Assembly (NCBI GenBank): GCA_044464485.1
Contig: JBIQLG010000004.1
Location: 62,001 to 126,000 of the forward strand
DNA: 64,000 nt
Direction of reading: 5' to 3'
Origin: Terrimesophilobacter sp044464485
Lineage (GTDB): Bacteria; Actinomycetota; Actinomycetes; Actinomycetales; Microbacteriaceae
A model generated the notes under the pieces. That model worked only from the letters and a program-made list of their open reading frames with translations, searched no databases and had not been told where the DNA came from. Position 1 is the stretch's first letter; the number at the start of each line of letters is the position of its first letter. Shown piece by piece: positions 60,184 through 64,000 of the stretch. Made by a program: the position numbers and the translations under genes.

Positions 60184-63114
60184 CTACGTAATTAAGTGCG
60201 GGGCCCGCTCGGCGGATTCCTCGCTGAGCAGGCCGGTGTCTGCCAGATAGCGCGTGAGGGCGGTACGGGAGTTGAGCCCGAGGCGCGAATAGATGTGGTC
60301 AAGGTGTGTCGTGACCGTGCGGGGGCTGATGAACAACTCGGTTGCGATCTGCGCGTTGCTTGACCCGGATGCCACGAGCCGTGCCACTTCGAGTTCCCGT
60401 TTGCTGAACGGCGCGCCCGTCTCGTGCGCCCCGCGGCCCCGGGAGGGCACGATACCGTGGGACCGCAGCAGGTGCCGTGCCCGCTGGGCGTGCCGTGTGG
60501 CGCCGAGCCGGTCGAAAACGGTGAGCGCATCAGCGGCAAGTTGAGTCGCCTCCTGCCGGGAACAGCGGTCGGCCAACTCGAAGCGGGATTGCGCGGCGAG
60601 GAATGGAAACCCCAGCGAGTCGAAGCCGTCGATTGATGAGCGAAATGCTTCGATCGAGGATTCCCTCGTACTGCTCAGGCCGTCAATGTAGCTTGCCACG
60701 GCCACCGGGAACGGCGTTCCGCAGTCCTTCCAGCCGCGGATCCGCGTGGCGAGTTCCTGCGCCCGATCGGGCGAGGTGTGCGCGAGAGCCTCACCCAGCA
60801 GCATTGCGGCTGGGAACGGGTACCAGTTGCCGGTGAAGTCCGCCAGGGGAGCACCGAGCCGCGCCGCTTCATCGAATTGTTCATGCGCAATGGCAAGCGC
60901 CGTGGCGGCGGTGACCAGGGCGGCTGGCGTTGTGGACTCACCGAGGATTTTGCGAAAGGGAAGCAGGGCATCATCCGCTTCGCTCAGACGACCGCGCAGG
61001 ACCAGAAGCCATGCGTAGGTGCCCAGTGCGCTTAATTGCCCTCGTTGTTCGCCGAACCGGTCGACGATCGCCAGAACATCCGCACTCGTACGCAGAGCCC
61101 GGTCCCAGTCCCCGGAGAGCATGTCTGCCATGGCCAGCCGGATGCGCGGCCACGGCTGCAGGATGACCGCGCCGAGCTCGCTCACGGCGTCGAGGCTGGC
61201 CTCGCTGTGGCGACGCAGCGACTCGAGGTCTCCGCGGATGCTTGCGGAAACGGAAAGTTGGTCGTGTGCGCGCATGGCGAGAGTCAGGTCATCCGCATCG
61301 TCCGCAAGTTCGAGCGCTCGGGTGTTCTTCTCATCAGCCCCGCGCAGATCCTTGTGAACGAGTTCCTGCGCCGCTTCGACAAGCAGTAGCCGCACGCTCA
61401 TATCCGGAACGCGGAGCCGACGAGCTATCGGCCGAAGCCGGTCGGCAAGCTCGACCACGGTATTCGTGTCGCCATCACGTGTGGCGACGATCATGCGCGC
61501 GTAGAGCAATTCGGCAAGTTCGCCCGTCGGCTCGAGGCCCTCCTGGGCGCGCTCAGCAGCATCGAAGTATTCCCGTGCTTTTCCCAGGTTCCCGTCGCCC
61601 CAGGCAAGCTGGGCCAGTTCTCGGTTGACGCGGGTGGTCCCGTGCGGGTCTCCGAGTTTCCGATAGTGCTGCAGGGCCAATTTCCAATTTTCGATGGCAT
61701 CATCTCGGCGTCCGGTCGCTACGCAAGTGTTCCCAAGCTCAAGGAGCAGCTCCGCGCGCGTCGACCTGGATGCTGTGGGAAGAACATCGATCGCGGCCCG
61801 CAAGTAGCGCAATGCGTCGTCGTTTGCACCGACGGAGGTCGCCCGCTGCGCCGCAGCGCGAAGTGTCCTGGCCGCGGACAGTGGGTCGATGAGCGAGCCG
61901 GCACGAAGCAGGTGTTCGACGATTCGCGGATCGTTCTCGTCGTGTCGACGCAACGATTCCGCAATTTCCGCGTGCCGACGGCGTTTCACCGAGGGCGACA
62001 TCTCGTCTATGACCGCTTCCTGCAGGATGCCGTGCGCGAGGGTGATGCCGCCATCGACCGCCGTGGTCACAAACATCAGCCGTTCAAGATGTTCAAGCGC
62101 CTCGCTCGTTGCGCGATCATCCTCTTCTGCGGAAAGCACGGCATATTCGCTGTGTGCTCCGCTGAGCGCGACGAGTTCGACGATGCGCCGTTGATCGGCG
62201 GACAATTCCGCAAGGCGAAGTGCGATACGGTGCCGGATGTCCGCCGGCAGCGGTACAAGGGGCTCCTCCAGCGCGCGCAGTCCATCCGGGGAATTGAGGT
62301 GTCCACTTTCGCGCACATCGACCGCAATTGATTCGAGGAATCGGGGCACCCCTCCGCAACGCCGAAGTATGCGGCGCACCACCTCCTCGTTCACGTCTTC
62401 GCCGAGCACGCCAGTGATCAGGAGTGTCGAATCGCTCTCCTCGAGTGGTGCGAGTTCGATGCTTTCCCGCCACCAACCCGCGGACGACATTCCGGTCAGG
62501 ACTCGCTCAAGCTGCAGACCATCCGGCTCACTCGATCGGGTGGTGAGCACCAGAAGCAGCGGTTTGTCGTCGACCGTCAGCGCGAGATGGCTGAGCAGTG
62601 CAGCACTCTCTTGATCGAGAACATGGGCATCCTCGAAGAGAAGTGCAATCGGTTTCTGGCGAGCGAACCGTTCGATGAGTCGCCCAAACCCGTCGGCAAT
62701 ACGCATCCTCTCCAGCGCGGGATCACCAAGCGGCCGCGGCTCGTCGACGTCGAGCCCACTGATGACGAGCCCGAGCTGGCTGAGGCCGTGCAGCAGGTTC
62801 GCACGAACATCGGCGCTCATGTTTCTTAACCGTGGCCCGAACGCTTCGACGAATGGTGCATAGGCGATGCTCGTACCCAATTCCCCCGCGTGCCCGATGA
62901 AGGTATCGAAACCAGCGTTCTTCGCGAGCAGGAGGGTTTCGGCAGCGAGCCTGCTTTTGCCTATCCCGGGCAGCGAACTGACGACGATGACGCCCGGATC
63001 ACCTCCGGCAGCTCGCGACAGTCCAGCGTTGATACGAGACAGTTCTCCGGCCCTGCCGACCAGTGGGATCACACCTTCTGGCCGCCCTGAAGTACGGGTG
63101 CCCGTGTTACGCAT
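60184..63114 (-). CDS. Large ATP-binding LuxR-family transcriptional regulator (LAL type)
   Basis: This is a 976-residue regulator. The N-terminal AAA/NACHT-like ATPase domain has Walker A at about 46-55 (VVSSLPGIGKSR) and Walker B in ALLFEDAHVLD. A long alpha-helical TPR-like region (about 370-890) follows. A C-terminal LuxR helix-turn-helix (about 905-965: FSKRELEVARLVASGSSNAQIA ... SPRTVTTHLDHIYSRLGLNSR) completes the MalT/LAL architecture. These proteins sense a small ligand through the helical domain and activate nearby genes. The ATG lies eight bases after a TACCAT -10, so translation may be leaderless. The next gene starts two bases after its stop. Confidence 0.92.
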   Translation of the reverse strand: MRNTGTRTSGRPEGVIPLVGRAGELSRINAGLSRAAGGDPGVIVVSSLPGIGKSRLAAETLLLAKNAGFDTFIGHAGELGTSIAYAPFVEAFGPRLRNMSADVRANLLHGLSQLGLVISGLDVDEPRPLGDPALERMRIADGFGRLIERFARQKPIALLFEDAHVLDQESAALLSHLALTVDDKPLLLVLTTRSSEPDGLQLERVLTGMSSAGWWRESIELAPLEESDSTLLITGVLGEDVNEEVVRRILRRCGGVPRFLESIAVDVRESGHLNSPDGLRALEEPLVPLPADIRHRIALRLAELSADQRRIVELVALSGAHSEYAVLSAEEDDRATSEALEHLERLMFVTTAVDGGITLAHGILQEAVIDEMSPSVKRRRHAEIAESLRRHDENDPRIVEHLLRAGSLIDPLSAARTLRAAAQRATSVGANDDALRYLRAAIDVLPTASRSTRAELLLELGNTCVATGRRDDAIENWKLALQHYRKLGDPHGTTRVNRELAQLAWGDGNLGKAREYFDAAERAQEGLEPTGELAELLYARMIVATRDGDTNTVVELADRLRPIARRLRVPDMSVRLLLVEAAQELVHKDLRGADEKNTRALELADDADDLTLAMRAHDQLSVSASIRGDLESLRRHSEASLDAVSELGAVILQPWPRIRLAMADMLSGDWDRALRTSADVLAIVDRFGEQRGQLSALGTYAWLLVLRGRLSEADDALLPFRKILGESTTPAALVTAATALAIAHEQFDEAARLGAPLADFTGNWYPFPAAMLLGEALAHTSPDRAQELATRIRGWKDCGTPFPVAVASYIDGLSSTRESSIEAFRSSIDGFDSLGFPFLAAQSRFELADRCSRQEATQLAADALTVFDRLGATRHAQRARHLLRSHGIVPSRGRGAHETGAPFSKRELEVARLVASGSSNAQIATELFISPRTVTTHLDHIYSRLGLNSRTALTRYLADTGLLSEESAERAPHLIT

Positions 63115-63118
63115 ATTC

Positions 63119-63176
63119 CCGTATGGTACGCCTCACCCCTTTGTTCGCGTGTTCTTCCACGGGCAGTGGCATACGG
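63119..63176. promoter_or_regulatory. LAL promoter region with CCGTATG/CATACGG inverted repeat
   Basis: The gap between the permease and the regulator holds CCGTATG (63119-63125) and CATACGG (63170-63176), perfect inverted copies 44 bases apart. The first overlaps the minus-strand -10 candidate TACCAT (63123-63128). Two half-sites flanking the promoter suggest binding by a dimeric regulator, possibly the LAL protein itself. Confidence 0.4.
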
Positions 63177-63185
63177 CTAACGCTC

Positions 63186-63950
63186 TCACCTGAACTTGCG
63201 GCGGTACGTGATGATCGCGAAAACGTACGCGACGACGAGGATGCCGACGAGCCAGGTCAGAGCGATCCCAATGTCGCCTCCCACGGGCTGCCCGGCGAAC
63301 AGCGCCCGAATGGTGTTCACAATGGAGGTTACCGGCTGGTTTTCGGCGAACCAGGCGACGGGACCGGGCATGGAATCGGTGGGAACGAACGCCGAACTGA
63401 TGAAAGGCAGAAAAATCAGCGGATAACTGAAGGCACTGGCCCCGTCGACGCTCTTGGCGGAAAGCCCCGCAATCACGGCGATCCAGGTAAGCGAAAGAGT
63501 GAAGAGAATCAGGATGCCGGCGACCGCGAGCCACGCTACAACAGAAGCACCGGTGCGGAACCCCATGAGCAAAGCGACTCCCGTGACAATCGCCATCGAC
63601 ACCAGATTCGCGGCAAGGGACGTGAGCACGTGCGCCCACAGAACGCTCGAGCGCGCGATGGGCATCGACTGGAAACGTTCGAAAATCCCGGCTTGCACGT
63701 CGAGGAACAGCCGATATGACGTGTAGGCGATACCCGAGGCGATGGTGATGAGCAGGATGCCGGGAAGCATGTAGTTGATGTACGACTCGTCAGATCCGGT
63801 GTTGATCGCGCCACCCAGGACGTACACGAACAGGAGCATGAGCGCGATCGGGGTAACTACGGTGGTGATTATCGTGTCGGGGCTGCGAAGTATGTGCTTG
63901 AGCGATCGGCCGGTGAGGATGCCGGTATCGCCGAGAACATGGGTGGTCAT
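63186..63950 (-). CDS. ABC-2 type exporter permease (DrrB-like)
   Basis: This is a 254-residue membrane component of an ABC-2 exporter with six hydrophobic helices. DrrB/daunorubicin-resistance-type features are SLKHILRSPDTIITTVVTPIALMLLFVYVLGGAI, YMLPGILLITIASGIAYTSYRLFLDVQAGIFERFQSMP (the coupling segment), and LIFLPFISSAFVPTDSMPGPV near the fifth helix. It should export a hydrophobic compound such as a drug. AGAAAGGA precedes the ATG, which overlaps the stop of an upstream frame entering from outside the window (ATGA), presumably its ATPase. Confidence 0.93.
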   Translation of the reverse strand: MTTHVLGDTGILTGRSLKHILRSPDTIITTVVTPIALMLLFVYVLGGAINTGSDESYINYMLPGILLITIASGIAYTSYRLFLDVQAGIFERFQSMPIARSSVLWAHVLTSLAANLVSMAIVTGVALLMGFRTGASVVAWLAVAGILILFTLSLTWIAVIAGLSAKSVDGASAFSYPLIFLPFISSAFVPTDSMPGPVAWFAENQPVTSIVNTIRALFAGQPVGGDIGIALTWLVGILVVAYVFAIITYRRKFR

Positions 63951-64000
63951 GAGGCGTCCTTTCTCGTTTGAAGGTCTTGGTGGTGATCTTTACCGCCAAC
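63947..64000 (-). CDS. C-terminal tail of an upstream gene, probably the ABC exporter ATP-binding subunit (partial)
   Basis: A minus-strand frame open at the window edge ends in a TGA that overlaps the permease ATG by four bases. The 17 residues (VGGKDHHQDLQTRKDAS) are too few to identify by sequence. The coupling to a DrrB-like permease makes a DrrA-like ATPase the most likely upstream partner. This is an inference from gene order only. Confidence 0.4.
   Translation of the reverse strand, partial: VGGKDHHQDLQTRKDAS

Noticed and set aside
1..64000. CRISPR arrays, insertion sequences, prophage or rRNA genes
   Set aside because: No regularly spaced repeats, transposase or integrase motifs, or rRNA sequences were found on reading both strands.

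Overview
The window is chromosomal DNA of an actinobacterium, most likely a member of the Microbacteriaceae. The evidence is GC-rich sequence, frequent GTG starts, a division cluster without ftsA but with sepF and divIVA/wag31, an RbpA protein, actinobacterial cytochrome oxidase subunit IV (CtaF), a diheme QcrC, mycothiol ligase MshC, the WYL pair PafB/PafC and a HelY helicase. No rRNA, CRISPR array, insertion sequence or phage gene was recognised. There is one tRNA, tRNA-Leu(GAG).

Layout. 1-10,918 (+): the end of the dcw cluster (mraY 3' end, murD, ftsW, murG, murC, ftsQ, ftsZ, yggS, sepF, yggT, divIVA, lspA), mostly joined by 1-4 base overlaps. 10,922-18,422 (+): rluD-type pseudouridine synthase, dnaE, hisD, nrdR, pyrD. 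18,397-20,819: DUF3043 membrane protein (-), M20 dipeptidase and an ErpA-type Fe-S carrier (+). 20,934-28,782: aerobic respiration as two convergent blocks, ctaC-ctaD-ctaF (+) facing ctaE-qcrC-qcrA-qcrB (-), with a GNAT gene between. 28,852-36,896: trpD, an FMN hydroxy-acid oxidase, an S9 peptidase, an SDR, an NfeD/slipin pair, a glycerophosphodiesterase and rbpA. 36,938-51,789: a nearly continuous minus-strand block (M20 peptidase, uppP, mshC, HAD, trmI, FKBP lipoprotein, pafB, pafC, tatA, tatC, helY, lnt, ppm1), interrupted by a plus-strand PAC2 gene.

The content up to the tRNA is a compact version of the M. tuberculosis Rv2050-Rv2200 neighbourhood. Its most telling gap is the lack of any Pup-proteasome gene between trmI and pafB. 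Downstream of tRNA-Leu (51,882 onward) the genes become accessory. First comes a structured gene-free stretch. A divergent histidine kinase/response regulator pair, a TMEM175-like channel, a CPBP protease and a quinone-oxidoreductase-like protein follow. Last is a co-directional minus-strand run: an ABC-2 exporter permease (with the tail of its probable ATPase), a very large LuxR-type (LAL) ATPase regulator, an 874-residue phosphotransferase with the domain layout of rifampin phosphotransferase, and a small four-helix membrane protein.

How the genes work together: 1-11 kb builds and positions the septum and its peptidoglycan precursors. The lnt/ppm1/uppP/lspA/tat genes support lipoprotein maturation, polyprenol recycling and export. 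The cta/qcr genes form the bcc-aa3 supercomplex. MshC and a SigR-like promoter before rbpA point to mycothiol-based redox control. The best candidate for an undescribed system is the export/regulator/phosphotransferase run at 57-64 kb, which may be a regulated drug-inactivation and efflux module. This is inference from domain content and gene order. Most of the rest of the window is ordinary housekeeping sequence.
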